Assembly (NCBI RefSeq): GCF_000524195.1
Contig: NW_020170399.1
Location: forward strand, 979,758-1,043,757
Reading direction: 5' to 3'
Source of the DNA: Echinococcus granulosus
Taxonomy: Eukaryota > Platyhelminthes > Cestoda > Cyclophyllidea > Taeniidae
Length of the DNA: 64,000 bases
Positions 24,901 through 39,900 of this stretch are shown piece by piece. Every line of letters starts with the position of its first letter. The first letter of the stretch is position 1. Below the pieces are notes generated by a model. The model searched no databases, was not told the origin of the DNA, and saw only the letters and a list, made by a program, of their open reading frames with translations. The translations under genes were made by a program, and so were the position numbers.

Positions 24901-27900
24901 TTCAATAACAATCAAATTATAGTGAGTTTATAAATGTCATACATACTCTTAATCTGTTCCACTGTGTAGCTCCCCTGGGATTTTTTTAATTCACTTTCTT
25001 AAATATGTGTGAATTTTAGAAGTGGCTATCTGATGTGGTCTCCGATGCGCTGGAGTTGCTGCGTACTCAACAGCCTCAGAATGGTGAGTTCAGACTTCAA
25101 CACCAATTCCATCAAATATGTCACCTATACTGGCATATGTGATTTTAACCCCTTAAAATTGATCCATTTCGTTGCGACTTCGCTCTGTTTTGACCATCAC
25201 GTTTATATAGTGACCAGAAAATTGACGCGTTTTCTATAAAGCTTGCTGTAACGGCTTTTTGCAACTTGTAGGGGCATGCAAGCTGTATGCGATTGTATGC
25301 TTCAAAAAATGTTGTGTCGATCTATCGGTGCGGTACTGTTTATTACCCCACGCACTATTTTCCGCCCACCTAGGACCTCCATATCATAGGGTTCCGGTTT
25401 AACCCTGTGATTGTGCTTCAAGCTTGTCTGCTCTACAAACTAAGAGTTGAGAAATGACCAGGGTTTTTAATGCCGATTATTTCAACTAATAGGATGTTGG
25501 TAGTCTTATTACAAAAACAGCGTGAAATTACTCCGTTTTCTCATGAGTTACCAGTCTTAATTGTATTAGTTCCCTTAAAGATATGTGTAAACATCGTTCT
25601 GTCTTAATAAAGCACAAATTGTTCAACTTGATTAACAGCAAACCGCCTGCGCAAACACAATGTCGGTGCCTTTTACACAAAGTTAAGGGTGGTTTATTAG
25701 CCATTGCGTAGATGTGGAGGGATATTTAATCCAATTTTAAGATACTTTTAGTAGTAATGTCTTCTGTCACCTTGCAGAGGACGCCGACCATTCCATTTCG
25801 GATGTTCTTATCGACTTCCTTGAATTCTTTTGTCTGGGAAATGAACACGAGTCATTGTCTGCTCTTTTTCAAGTCACCCCCATCCAACTCAAGAATTTAC
25901 TTCAACTTACTACTGGAACTAAATCCCGCAAGTTGCAGGTAAGACCTAATTTTTTCGCTTAATTTCAGTTGCGAATTGTCCGTCTCCTAGTGGGGTGGTC
26001 AAGCCGCGCAGATCCCTTGGAACCTGAGCACTTCCTTGCATGGCCTCGGCATTTGAACTTCACTTTACCTCCGATTCTTCATCAGTCACAAATCATAGAC
26101 CTAAGTGATACGTCGGTGTTCCAAAACTTTGCATTTGCCCGATCTAGTATTCCACTTGAACAATGGCATTTTGACCCTGCTCATCCCTATCCACTAACCC
26201 TCATCTCCACGATCTGGCCTCTACCTATCGACCGGCACCCGGATGTTCATGATGGACAGCCCTTGGACATCGCAAATTCAATCGCTACGTCCAACTATGC
26301 TTCTAGCGGCTTGGCAGTAGCAATGTGGTACAAACTTGTAAGTTACTTCCCCTTTAACCCATGGAATGGACTCCATATTCTAGGCTTTAAACTACTTTAA
26401 CCTCGAGTCTGCACCTGACTTCGAAAAAATTGCGGTTCGATTCGTGGTGAATTTGAAATCCATAAAATCTGGATGTTCGTGCCTTTTGTGTTCCAAAGGT
26501 TTCCGCTTTTTAATTCATTTTAAACTCCGTTAATGGTACTAATTCTAATGTTATCTTTTACGGTGGCTCCTGAACTTTTGAAGCAAACTTTGTTTACGAA
26601 TTCGTTATCCTACAGGCTCGTGGCGCAACGAGGTTGATTTGTGTAGGTGTGTTTATCGGCACACTTTTGCGTCGTTTGTCGGTTTTCACAAACCAATTTC
26701 TCGCATCTTCGGATTTCTTAAATGTTTAAAAGACTTTCGACTGACTTTTGCGGTCTTATCTGTGTGAAACTATCGTACACCGTGGTTATTCAAATTCATA
26801 CTTTTCATCAGGTACTTTGCATTGTGAAAAGGAACACTTGAGATGCCCCCTGCTTTATACCTTTCTTTAAAATCCTTGTCCTTTTCGACACTTTTTAACC
26901 GCCGAATTTAAAGCAACACGTTTTTATTTTCTGTATGCTTTGTGGTTAGTTTCTTGCTCCATTTCAGCTTACAGCGATCACTAAGTCAGTTCTCAAATGC
27001 CGGTGTTTGCTTTTTAAGACAATCACTCAATTTCAGGGGACACCGGCTAACTACGGGTCAACGTTTGATGCCAACCTTCCTCTATCGAAGTCCACCTTGT
27101 CTAATTTGGCTTTGCAAGGAGAAATGCTTCATCTATTCACGCTGGAAGAGTCCCCGACATTTTCGCGATCACCGAAGCCGTCCTCCTCAATGCACACTCA
27201 TTCAACGCGTGCATCTTATCTTCGGACAATTCCGTCACTCAGTTGTTGGTCCATTGAGGTATGTGTGGTATGCAACTCCTGCGCTCCACTTTTCGTCCTG
27301 TATTCTTTGTCTTTTAATTCTCCCAATAGATTTGGTTAGTTCCCTCAACCAGGGGTGTTTACACCCGTATCAGACGAAAATGCGACTTTGGAAAGCAGCA
27401 CTTTATACCGAACCATTCCGCTTGGGACTCCTCAGAGCTTATTTTGGCCGGTGATGCATACCTTTCAGATGCTCTAGATTCCAACTCCTGGGGACATATG
27501 CTGTTTAGCATCCTGTGGAATGAGAACTCAAAGGCGAACCTTACAGGGATTGTAAGTTTGATTCCTTGATTTATTTACACAAAAAATACCTAATTATCAC
27601 CGTCTTTGTTTCAGGTAGCTGTCACAACCAATGCATCAACATACACAGAGTCGACAATTAAATTGTCTCCTCTGCTAGCCTCTCCAAATCTGAACAGGAA
27701 TCGTACAGTTAACTTTGTACACAGTCGCCGATTTACGACGAATTTGTGTTCACTAAGCCTGTGGATAGGCCATGCAAACCCAGCACTTGGAGTGTCTAAG
27801 ACTGTTACTTCGAATGAACCTTATCTTTTAACTGGTGGATTTCTTGTGTTTACCGGTTAGTTTTCATCTCACATTTTGTATTTTTCGCTTTTTAATTGGA

Positions 27901-30900
27901 TTGAAGGAGGACCTAATACCGTTTTAAAACGAGGTTTTTGTTCAGTTTCTTTGTACATGAGCCATGCTACTGGTAAACAATTCATCTTTCCAATCTTCTA
28001 ATTATTTGTTCGTTGAGTGGAAGGTTTTGAGCCTTTTACGTAAGCTTTTCATTAAAATAGGTCTTTTGTAACAGAATTGTTGCTGGCATAATTTGATCGG
28101 ATATTGTTGACACCATCAAATGTTTACGACGACAATGAGGGTGTTGAATGCCTTCTCCTGGACCATTTGATGAATTTGTAAAAGTGCGATTTATTTTGTG
28201 TTTGTAAATAATTCTAATGACACTATTTATCTTAGGAGGCACAATTTATGCTTTCATGGTACTTATGGAGCTGTTATTCATTTTGAGTGAATGCGCATCG
28301 GGGTTATGCTCTGGTTTTTTATTTTGGGATTCTTAGTAGTAGTTTCTGATGCACTGAGAATTCTAGGAAGTAAACAAAATGCTTTCTTGCATGATTCGCC
28401 AATGCCTGCCTTGGGGATAATTCAAGGATTTTCATTGTACCACGGAGTGGAGTCTGCGCTGACTAAATCTTCAGATTTCAAAAACAAGTGGGTAAAAGCT
28501 ATGCCTACGCTTACCCTGAATACAGTTTTTGTGTGAAAGGTCGCATCCAGACGTTACGACTAGATTCTAGTCATGTGATTTCGAATTTTTTCATTATTCT
28601 TCAGTATGCTCCTGCATCGGTTGTAAAGCGTTTCCTGTTGAGCACAAATAAATCAGTTACTAAACATGCCTCTGCCCATATTTACTTCGCTCATCATGCA
28701 TCTTCATTCATCTCCGTGCAGGTGATATTCTCCCTAAGATGCCAGCTAAACTGACAGAAGGATCCCGAGCCCACTTGAGGGAACTGGCTCTTTACCTTGC
28801 CCTGTGTGGGCCTTTATGGAGTGGCATCTTGCCCTGTGCCTCACAGGATGTCTGGCCTACATTAGTAGCTAGGGGTCGCTGCTATCTCAGTGCCTTCCTT
28901 TCCCGTCTGCGTCCACAAGAACTTGGTGATTTATTTTTGCGAGGACAATGCATTCTGGATTCTGTGGAACAATTCCAAGGCGGTACAACAATGTGGGTCC
29001 ACACCTTACGAAGATTAATCAATGTGAGTTGAGTAGTTTCCATGATTGTTATGTTCTAGCTCTGGGTTGGAGTGTTTCTCGTGCTTTTCATCACAATTAG
29101 ATTGGCCTCCCCATTGAGCGCACTTTGCTAGTTCTCTTGCAGATGACCAACCCCAACGTTTCTTTATTTGAATGTCATTACCTTGTTTTCCAAGCCACTT
29201 TCTTTCACCACAAACCTTGGTCGTTGTTGCAACGTTTTTTGTAAAAAGTGAACATTAGTTTAGGAATTAGGCATTTTGAGAGTAAACTTAGCAGTTTTTT
29301 ACTTTCCAGCACAACTTATTGGTTTCCACTGGATACCCATCATCGGCTAGTGTCAACTGGACCGTTCGGATTCCTTCAAAGCAACACCTTTTCCCATCGG
29401 TCTCAGTGTTTTATACAGATACTACTTCAATGTTCCAGTGAGTTTCTGACTTCACCTTTATTGTCTTTTCTCCAAACAGTCCTCCTATATTTTTCTGGAT
29501 CACATCCTTGAAATCTCACGATTACTTTTAGAAATCAGAGAGACTACTTAACCGTCACTTTCAATGTAATTTCATTCCTAGTGAGAAGATGAGAGGTTAC
29601 AATTGTTTTCAAGTTCCTTCAAAATTGTGGATGGTTGACCCTGTGTCAAATCTTGATGTTGAAGTTACTGCGCAGAATCTCAACACACTGACGAAATGCG
29701 GCGTTGATGCGACCATCGCGTCCATTGGCGGCGTCGATTCTGCCTTTTTTCTCGCCGGCGCAGTACGTCTTCTTTGGGCTTTGTGATTCATGTTTGCCGT
29801 TTACCGTATTAATCTGGCCCTGTGATCTTAATTTTATTGCTTTGTAATGCCCAAATTACTCCTATAGATGTTACAATGCATAGGAGTCCGGAATCAGCTA
29901 TATTATGAATTTATTATAATTATGCGAGGCAAAGGGCTAAAGTAGTAATGTAGATGATTAAGGCCAACACAATTCTCTACTCTGTTTTTTTTCGATAGCT
30001 TGTGGTTGGTTACATATCACCAATCTACTCGTGCATATTTAAATTTTGAAACAAGAAGACCTCTATAAACTGTCGTTTGAATGTTGAGGTAACAGTCCAT
30101 TTCTCATAATTTGGCACTTAGGCTTTACTTGCAGTCCTCAACTGTATTACTCGCTTTCTTAGGTTGCCTGCGCATCTGAAGCTGACACCGAGGTCATTGC
30201 AGCCTCCTTGGATCTCATTCTCACTCTCACAAGGCACTCGGTCGTCGCCGCAGAAAAATTTTATCAACCCCTATCAGAAGAGCTCATTCCTCGATGTTCT
30301 GTTGATGCTTTTGGCCGTTTACACATAACAAACTATGGTTTATGTCTGTTGACCTCCCTCATTAATCGAATTTGCTTAAGGCGCGTAAATCTGGCTTTTC
30401 AAGAGGTGGGCAATTTTTTTCTTGTGCTAAAAAAACAATGCATTCCCACTTGATTTTAAAATGAGACTTTTACTCTGTTTAGGTATTCACGAAATATGCA
30501 TATGTAAAAGTCGTCGATAAAGGAATTTGCCTTCTGCTAGATCCCGAGCTGATTGTTTGTCAGATGATTTTTTCATCGTTGGAGAGCCTTCCAGCCGTGC
30601 TCAGTGCGATGGGAGACTGTTTCGCTAGCACAAACAGGAGTCACGACCAAATTTTGTCATGCAACATTACGAATGTGGATGGATCTCGAATAATTGAAGC
30701 TGCTGTTACCAGCTTTCGAGTAAATTTATCACAGATAGCCTTTGTGATCCATTCATCCCCTTGAGTGAATTCTATTTAAGAGTATTCAGGAATAAATCCG
30801 TTTTTTAAAATAATTTATCAACATTTACGAAGTTATTTACGTTTTTAAGGCAGGCACTAACTCATTCACCGTGAGGATTATGCAATACCTTTGCGTTAAA

Positions 30901-33900
30901 TAAAGTGTGTATAAATAAAAATTAAAATAGTTTTGTTTGCAAAGACATCTACGGTTCTGCACCCAAAGGCATGATGTTCCCCACTCCATGCAAAAGTGCG
31001 CACATTTAGTCTTGCCTCCTGGTTTTGTGTTTTGTTTACATTTTTTACTGTCTATGGTAAATATATTGTCTCAGACTTGTACAAACGAAACGGGTCACTC
31101 TATCGGTATGGAAGAGATGTCCCATAGTGAAAATTACAATTGTGGTTAGGGATGGATTATACCTACCTAATTTTTCTATTTAAGGTTTGCTTTCCCACAT
31201 CAAACGACAATGAAGATGTTAATCAACTCTTTGAAGCGACAAGTGCATCGCTCTCTCGCCTGCTTTCGCAACGCCTGGCCGTCCGACCTCCACCAACTGC
31301 CCTGCTCACGTTCCTGCTGCAGACATTGGCCTCAGTCGATCCCGATTTGTACCACTGCGCAGCCACACGCGCCTTCGACGCGAAAGCTCGTGATACTTCC
31401 CTAGGTGTGGATCTGGCGAGCCTGGCTCGATCTCGTCTACACCTTCTTCAAGATGTAGCGGTCTCTACTTTCGATGTCACCTCCACAAACAAACGAGGTG
31501 AAGTACCTACACTCCCTTATTTGTCGGTGATTCTTATGATTCAACTTCGTAGTTTATTTACCTATATCGTTGCATTATGCCCACCCTACGGTTTGGAAAG
31601 CTTTTAACATAGGTGGGAGATCAGCGTGAAGATCGAAGTACATGAGGCAGAGGACACCCGTCCATCAATGTCGGGGATTACATCCATTAGTGCTCTACTA
31701 AACTATGGTATATCTTGTCTGCACTTTATATACTCGAGTTGCAAGCCTTCAAATTCATTATTTGTATCTGAGCCTCCTCAAAAATCGTGATTAATGTTGT
31801 AGCCACGTAAGTAATTTTGTGTTCACTTTCTGACGCACTTCTCTAGTCATTGATGGTTATATGCTTTGGGTTTTCCTTTGTAATGGGAAAACTGTTGTCT
31901 AAAATTAAACTGCCTTTATATTCTTAAATGCTGCATTCAGGTTTAATTTGCAATTGTTCAAAAACATGGGCTTTTATAATTTTAAATTTTTTTCAAATCA
32001 TTAAAAAGCTACTCTAGGATACAATAAGTTTCTCATTCATAGAATCTTATCTTTATGTTTATCTTCATAGATGGAAATTCTGCCCCAAAGGCAGAAATTT
32101 TGCAATTGCCTACTGATGAAGTCTCTGAAGAAAGCACTAAACAATATTCGACTCCACCGCCTTTGGACTCCACCATATCGATTCCCCTGATCCCTCTGCA
32201 GCCCTCCTTTACCCTAGAGGGTGTGAGCGATGCCGAGGCCGCTACTTTGGCTAGATTTCGGGAAAACATTCTCTCTGGTGGTGGCCGAAGTGACTCTAGT
32301 CTATCATCCACTCTCTTTGGCTCGTGTAGCAGTTTGCTGGAGTTCGGAAATCTTGATCTGGCTGAAGGAGAAAGAGAGAAGGGATTTGAAAGTTGTTCTT
32401 CGCTTGCGCGGTATCACAGCTTACCTGATATCTCGATGCCAATAGTTGAGTCTTCCTCTTTTACATCACGTGCGTTGCAAAACTCCATTATTTTTAGATT
32501 ATATTATAATTAAAACAAGGAATTAACACATTTCCTTGTTTTCGGATACTTTTTCTGTCATTTCTCTTGTTTATAAACCATAGCATAAGCTTTTATTAGT
32601 GAATTATTCTTAAAATCATTGGCAAGGATAATAATCTGCTTATATTTCCGGTTCTCTAAAATCGCATCTCATTTCTAACTTCGTTAACTTTACCAGTAAA
32701 GTACTCCTTTACTCTAACTGAAGGTACTTCATTGGCAGATGTATACCGCTGAACCGAAATGTGCACACTGTTCTGAAACTTAAAGAAACGCTATCTAGCT
32801 TAAGAATTGACGAAAAGTTGCCTTTTCTTTATTGATGTAAATAGGACAGATGGCCAAACTGTAGTTATTTGTGATCACGCGCCTTTTTAGAGTCTGTCAC
32901 GGAGGCCTCTACCTTTTCAAGCAATGATGAAGCAAATTCCTCTGAAAATCAGGATTATTCTGCTGCTGCTGCTGATCTTGGCACACCGACGATATCTCCA
33001 CTTCTGCTTTCTCAACGACACCACCTGGCTGCTTTGACGCTGTCAGTCCTTACTAAATTCTGGCAAGAGGCAGCAGCAAAAGCTGCTGCTGGAACGGAGC
33101 GAAAAACAGACCTTTTGGCTCCTCCGTTCTGGCTTATTTACCATCTTGGGTGTCATCCCTGCGTCAAGTTCCGAGAATATGTAATTGTTCTGTGACTTAA
33201 CCACATTTTACTCCGACTTCTATGTTTGAACTTGGATGCCGCATATATGTTGCGTATTTGATTAGAACGAATTGAAATATATTGGAAAGAGAAATAAAAT
33301 GTTGGAATTTAGTGCTGCATCAAAATAGTGAAAAAAATCCATGGTATGGTAGTCGATTTGCATCTAAGAGTGGAAAGCTAGGGGACAAATCTATCTTCTA
33401 ATTTATTCAATAAAGCGACAAGTCGTAAATTTTTCATGATGCAAATTCCTGTATGCTCCACCTCCAGCATCTAATTCCTTTCATTCGAACTACAATTGGG
33501 CTCTTTGTACGTTATCATTATTCGCTCTCAGCATCAATGTCTTTGTGGTTTCTGGTTAATCCATTAAATTTTGCTTGTTTTCAAGCATTTGTAGGATCAA
33601 GGGTTTAAAGCTCTGCTGCTTCAATATGCTGCCTTAGATTAAATTCAGTTAACATCTGATGTGCTTCTTATAGCGCATCTGTTCATTAGATGTTCTCAGA
33701 CCTCATACATGAACCATTTCATTGGTCTTTATCGCCAAGGCTCTGTCTCTTTACATCACACTGCTGAGCATTCATCCAAGCCGTAAAAGGTGCGACTCTT
33801 TGGGCACCGACCGCGCTTTGGCGATGCAGTTCCTTTCGGACACCTCCTCCATTACTTTTCGGTACTGCTCGTCCGTGACAGAAATGCGGTGCGCTGCTAG

Positions 33901-36900
33901 GTGTGTATTGGATCCCAGTGACTGCGCTCTTGTGCCCCTTGCGCATGTTGCATTGACTTCACGATCGTTGGTTGCTTCTGCATGCCAAATCGTCAATTCA
34001 TTTGTCGACTCGAAGTCAAACCAGGTACGTCGTACTATTGCATCTTTCGTCAAACCGATATCATTCGCTTATTTTAGCCATTTTACGACCTCTACTTGAC
34101 TAGACGGTCAATTATTTAATCCCTTACCTTTGGCCACCTCTTTCATACACTTTATTTGTTCAAGGCTTTTCTTTGGGCGAATACATTTCTGTGGTCGGGT
34201 TCTGTATTGTCTGAAAAGCAGTTTTAATTCCTAATTCCCTTATTTCTCCTATGACTACAATATTTTCACAATAACTTTGACAAATTTCAGACAAATATAT
34301 CCGGATATTCTTCCTCCACTGATGGTAGCGCCGTAGTCCCTACATCCATTGCATTGCCAATAGTTGCGTCTTCCTTGGTGGACATTGTAGCATTTCATCA
34401 GATGTATAATGAAAAATCAGTCGAGGAAGCTTTATTAGTGGAACTGACCAAGCGGTGGACGGATTATCTTGACGGTTTATCGAATTTCTTTAATTGTGCA
34501 AAGGTATTTGTCTCCTTTTGACCATATTTTTCCGTTTGGATATTTTCTCTTACATCCCTTTTACATTACAGACGGATTCCACTGTCCTGACTGCCCTTCG
34601 TGACCCCTTTTCCCTTTATATTCTTCTGGAAATTGTCTTCTTCCTCCAGTCCATTTGTTCTGCACCTAGTGGCATCAATATTTACACTGAACGATTCCAT
34701 GAGATTGGGAACTTGATTTCTCGCCTACTGGGTTCCATCATCTCCAGAGTCAAGGATCGGATTGCATTTGCTGATGTTAGAGTGATAATTTCTCATTTGC
34801 GTTTCGGTGGCAAGTCTGTCAATGAAGTGGATTACCTAGGTAAATGTGTGAATGTATTTGAGCATCTGTTTACTCGTTTATTTAGCCTCCAACCAAATGT
34901 GTATTGTTCGTGAGGTCCTTCTTCGTGTCCTACTCGCATTAGTTGGACGCATCCTTAAAGAACTTAACGAAGGTACGCTTTACCTCTTTCGTTGAAACAA
35001 CTGTGCTACTGGATTATTAACCCTTGCTATCAAATTTAGATACAACTTTTACACAACCTCTTCTCTCACAACTCCAATGGACGGCAGTTATGGTTGAAGA
35101 TACCCTTCTTTACAAAGGTATACTTCTTTATTGGATGGTTGCTTGTTATGCTAAGATTCTTTGGATTTCTTACTCCTTCTCAAAAATAGGTAATTTCAAA
35201 TCTTGTTTTAACACAAAATATTGCCTTTAGTGTCGGAAATGATAGGATTGTTTCTCTTATTTCATTACGGGAATGTGCGTCTCGAACTACAAATAGGCTC
35301 ACTTGGGTTTTGTGGCCGTTGGAAATTCGTTTTCAAATGCCTTGTACTACTTTTCCATTATTTAGGGTCCAAATCACCTGTTGAAGCACTGACTGCGGAT
35401 CCAACAAGCCTTAGCTGTCCACAATTTCCCACTATTCATCTTCTGGAGAAGGCCATCATTACCCTCTTCGTGAACTCCGCGTCTCATGCCATGGTACCTG
35501 CATGTGCCTTATGGTTGTCGTCATAATCAGGCGTAAAGAGCAGAAATTTTCGTTTATAGATTGGTACAAATAAATCAAACATGACCGCTTTTACAGATGG
35601 CCTGATGCTTAATTTAGTCGAAGTGGTTGAGGCCTTACGTTAGTATACTTTATAACATATAGTATTCTTTTAGCGGAACGCTGGAGCTGCGATTTGGTTT
35701 ACACTATCGAGCAGTCTTATGCGCTTGTTACACACATGGTGCGAGACCTTGTTGGAAACCCTCACAATCTCAACGACGGGTCTTTGGCTTTTGACTCTCC
35801 TTTCCCAAGAGCCCTACATTATCGGAGACGAGGCGGTTTCTTGTTGCCCTAATGTAGGTATTTCCTGTCAAGCTTTCACAATCGGAGATAAACGATAAAA
35901 TTAATCATTTTTATTAGAGTTTGTAAGACTTTTTTAAATACTACTATTGTAAATGCATAGACGTAATCCGGGAATTTCGACATCTTCTTATGAAGGGCAA
36001 GCACACGGCAATTTGTGTACCTTAGTCTTTTGTCTTTTTACCGTTTATTCGCATTCTTCTGAGGTTTTTGATGTTACCCTTGCAGATTCTCATGGAACTG
36101 AGGAATATTCTCCAAATGCTAGAGGCCATCTTTTCAATTAAACCGGGGAGATCTGAAGAAATTCAGTACAATCAAGAAATTAACGGCGATCTCCCGTTAA
36201 CGTACAGCACATACAGACCTGATTGTGTGGGCGACCGTGGTGACATCGCGAGACGGAAGACCGACTATGATAGGATCTCAAATGCCGTACAAACCCTGCT
36301 GGAGTGGGTGGAAAAGTTGTGTTCCAATTTTGATCACATTTCAAAAAAATCGCCACAATATGCGATATCTAATTCTTCGCTATCTGTACGTTCTAATCGT
36401 GGTATTTTTTGGTCGGTGTAAGGAACAATGCTTTACATCAGACGCGTTCAGACTTTCAATTTAAATGCATTGGTGCAGACTTACCCGTAGTCTTAAATCA
36501 TTGTTTTATCACTGCAACTTGGCACAGGTGGGCAATCTTATTCTTTTCAGACTAAATAACTGGCAGAAGGACAAATCCCTTTTGGGAGTAAAATCGTTTT
36601 GAAGCTAAAATGAGTAGTGTTGGAGCACGTTTTCGTATGCCCTCTAGGGTCCTGAACCGAACCTCTGCCCTCCATTGCTTGTTGACCAGTTTGATTGGCT
36701 GTCACCGTTGAGAGAAGCCAACGAGGCGGGTCAGCGCCACTGGTCGATGCTCGTCTCCCAACGCAGACACATTCTTGATGTGGTGGCCCCCTTCTACTGG
36801 ATGCAGCTGGGTGGCGCTATGAGCCATGAATGGTAGACAAGTGGAATCCTTTTAAACCCCATTTGTTGCAGCATGTTTAAAACTTCTATCTCATCATTCC

Positions 36901-39900
36901 TTCCACAGCTCAATCTTTTACACCGAGGCTCTAAAGCCCGTATTTTCACATGTGGATACCTTTGAAGATGAATCAAGACAGCGCTGCCGACGACGGCCAG
37001 TGGTTATATGGATCGACGATCGTTTTGTGAGATCTTCGTCTGTAAATGCTTTGGGTGAGTATTGATAGATGCTAGTGACTACTCTCACTATTTGACTCCA
37101 TGGTGTTGCTTCATGTCAAAAGGTCTAGTGAGTGGATTGATCATTTTGTAACTCACTTAAATAAATTGCCTGCAAATTGGGCACCTCCACTAGCGTTAAT
37201 AAGCAGCAAGCCTTAATCGTCAGTGGATTGGTGTAAAATGTTTTCGGACTGCTAATAAATGTTCATTAAACAGAATTGCCCACCGGGGACTCTCCATAAT
37301 GATTCATGATTTTTATTCTAATCTCTACAATTACTTATCGCAGAACCTTTGATGTGCTACTTTTCAAATGGCTGTCAGGCCAATATCTTAGGAGTCATCC
37401 ACTGAGCCCTTTGATGATGCACCAATCGACTTACACCCCCCCGAGAGGGCTGGCAAGAAAGCGCTGCCTCCTGACACCACACACTCAATTCCCTTCCTCT
37501 TGTCAAGCCCTCTTCCCACCGTCAGTAGCGCTCTCAGATCGGTGTCTTGGCGTCTGGTCATGCCGACTAGTTGAAATATCCGATTCTCTTCCGTTGGATG
37601 GGGATCTCACCTTAGATGCCAACCGAATCCATCTAGTTATCAATGTCAGGGAACTGCCTGAATCTCCCATGGTGAGATTATTGACCAAATAGATTATATC
37701 CTTTATAAACGCATATATTTAATATATTCTAATTCCAAAGTTAAACCCTACTAAACTGTTGCCATCATCTGGCTCCTTGGGGTCTCGCCTGAATTCTACA
37801 ACCTGCTCAAATGTATTGCTCCTATAATCTACAGCAAAATTCTTCGTATCTACAAGTCTTGTTCAATCACGGAATTTGGTATAGTTTTGGTTTTTTGTGT
37901 TCTGTTACATGCTGAGCTGTTGACCGTGATATGTTCAAGTCCATTCTATCGGCAAATGTTTCCTTTACAGCGTAATAGAAATTGTAGCGGCGCACCAATG
38001 CACGGTTTGGGTGAGGACGCCAGCCAAAAGGAGGTGCTGACTTGTCCCCTACATGCAGTCACGCGTGTCGAAGCGAGACGTTTCGAACTCCGTGATCTCG
38101 CTCTGGAGCTCTTCTTCGAGCGCGCGTGTAACATGCCGCCTATAATGATTGCTTTTCGGTCTAACAAGGTGATTTTCATTTACATGTGTCCTAGTTTAAG
38201 CTGCCTGACAGCGGTTTTAAAGTGTTTGATTTCTCGGTCCTATCTATCCAAAACCCTAATCCCTTTCACAAGTTGTGATGTAAGAGAATGCTTTTGAAAT
38301 TGGATATCTACTCTGCCTGAAGGAGCGCGACCATTTCATTCGGAGCCTGGTGGAGGCGTGCGGCTCGTTGTGCATTCGCCCACCCGATGAGCAGCGGCGG
38401 GTGACTGCGGGACGGCGAATGACCGCCCTCGGCCATGCCACATCTGTCAGATCCACTCGCGGTCCACGGCTCTCGCTACGAGACCTTTGCGACGTCCTTG
38501 TTGCGCCTTTTCCTACACCCTTTATCGGTCCTGCCACACGTGCTCGCCTTCTCGATGCTCAGGTCGCTTGGCTTTGTGGTCAGATGTCAAACTTTGACTA
38601 CATAATGGCACTCAACACCGCTGCCGGAAGGACATACAATGATATCACACAATATCCCATCTTCCCTTGGATCCTTGCTGTAGGGGTTTTAAATAGTTTG
38701 TGGTACTTTAACCACCAAACCCTTCCACCTAGTTAAAATAACAATGCCTCGCAGGTTTTGTGATGAAACCGAATTTGTTGCTCAGCAATGTCAGTGTTCG
38801 GTATTTTATACATTAACATATTGTGTCAGTCAGTTGAGTTGGATGCGGAAGGAGTTTTTTCTTTAATTTTTTGATCTTGATAGGATTATGAGAGCGAGGT
38901 GCTTGACCTTGAGAAGACGTCGAGCAGTTTTCGACGCCTGGATCGGCCCATTTCGGTGCAAACAGAGTCTCGCATAAGCGCTGTTTCCAGACACTATGAG
39001 GAGCTGAAAGCGCAGCAGTTGGAGATTGACGTTGTCGGTGGAGAGGAGCAGAGGACGCTACTCTGCCCCGTTTTTCACTACCCCTCCTTCTGCTCAAACG
39101 AAGCTATCATATTGCATCTTCTCTTTCGGCTCATCCCTTACGCCTTTCGTCTAATACAATTTCAAGGTAAGTTTTCTGTGAGGCCATGTGACAGGTTTAC
39201 TTCATCATTATGACTAAAGACCTTCAAATCAACAATCCACCGTGATCACATATGCTTTCAGATTTAATCTCATCTCTTTATGGGACTTGACACTTGCCGA
39301 TTGGCCTGTTCACGGGGTTATTTATTCGAGACATTTTGTCGTGATATGATGGGGCACTTTATCACAACGAACCCCAAAAAGATCTTTATAAAAATTAGGC
39401 TGGCTGTACAGCTAAGTATAAAGTTAGACAACCTTCACATTAAATGAACATTTGTTATTGTTTTCCACATTTAAGATGGTAATTTCGACGATCCCAACCG
39501 CCTCTTTCATTCGGTTGCTTCTGAGTGGTCACTAACCACAAATTCCACAGCCTTTGCTAAGGAATTGGCCCCCGAGTTCTACTTTCGGCCAGACATGTTC
39601 GTAAACTATGAAAACTTTGACCTGGGCACCCGACATGACGGCGAAATCGTTGATTCGGTCAAACTGCCCCCGTAAGTCCTGAGTAGATTTAGGTGTTTCA
39701 GGCCGCCTCAGCACCCCCTTAAAACTCTCAGTCATGTTTCAAGGGTCCTATTTTAGCAGTCTTGTTCATGCGGGAAAGTGTTGCACACTCTGTCCTGAGT
39801 GTTAACTTTTTGATCCTTGTCCTACAGCTGGGCCAAGGGTGACCCACGTCTCTTTGTTCTGGTCAACCGGGCTGCCTTGGAAAGTCCCTACGTCACTGCA

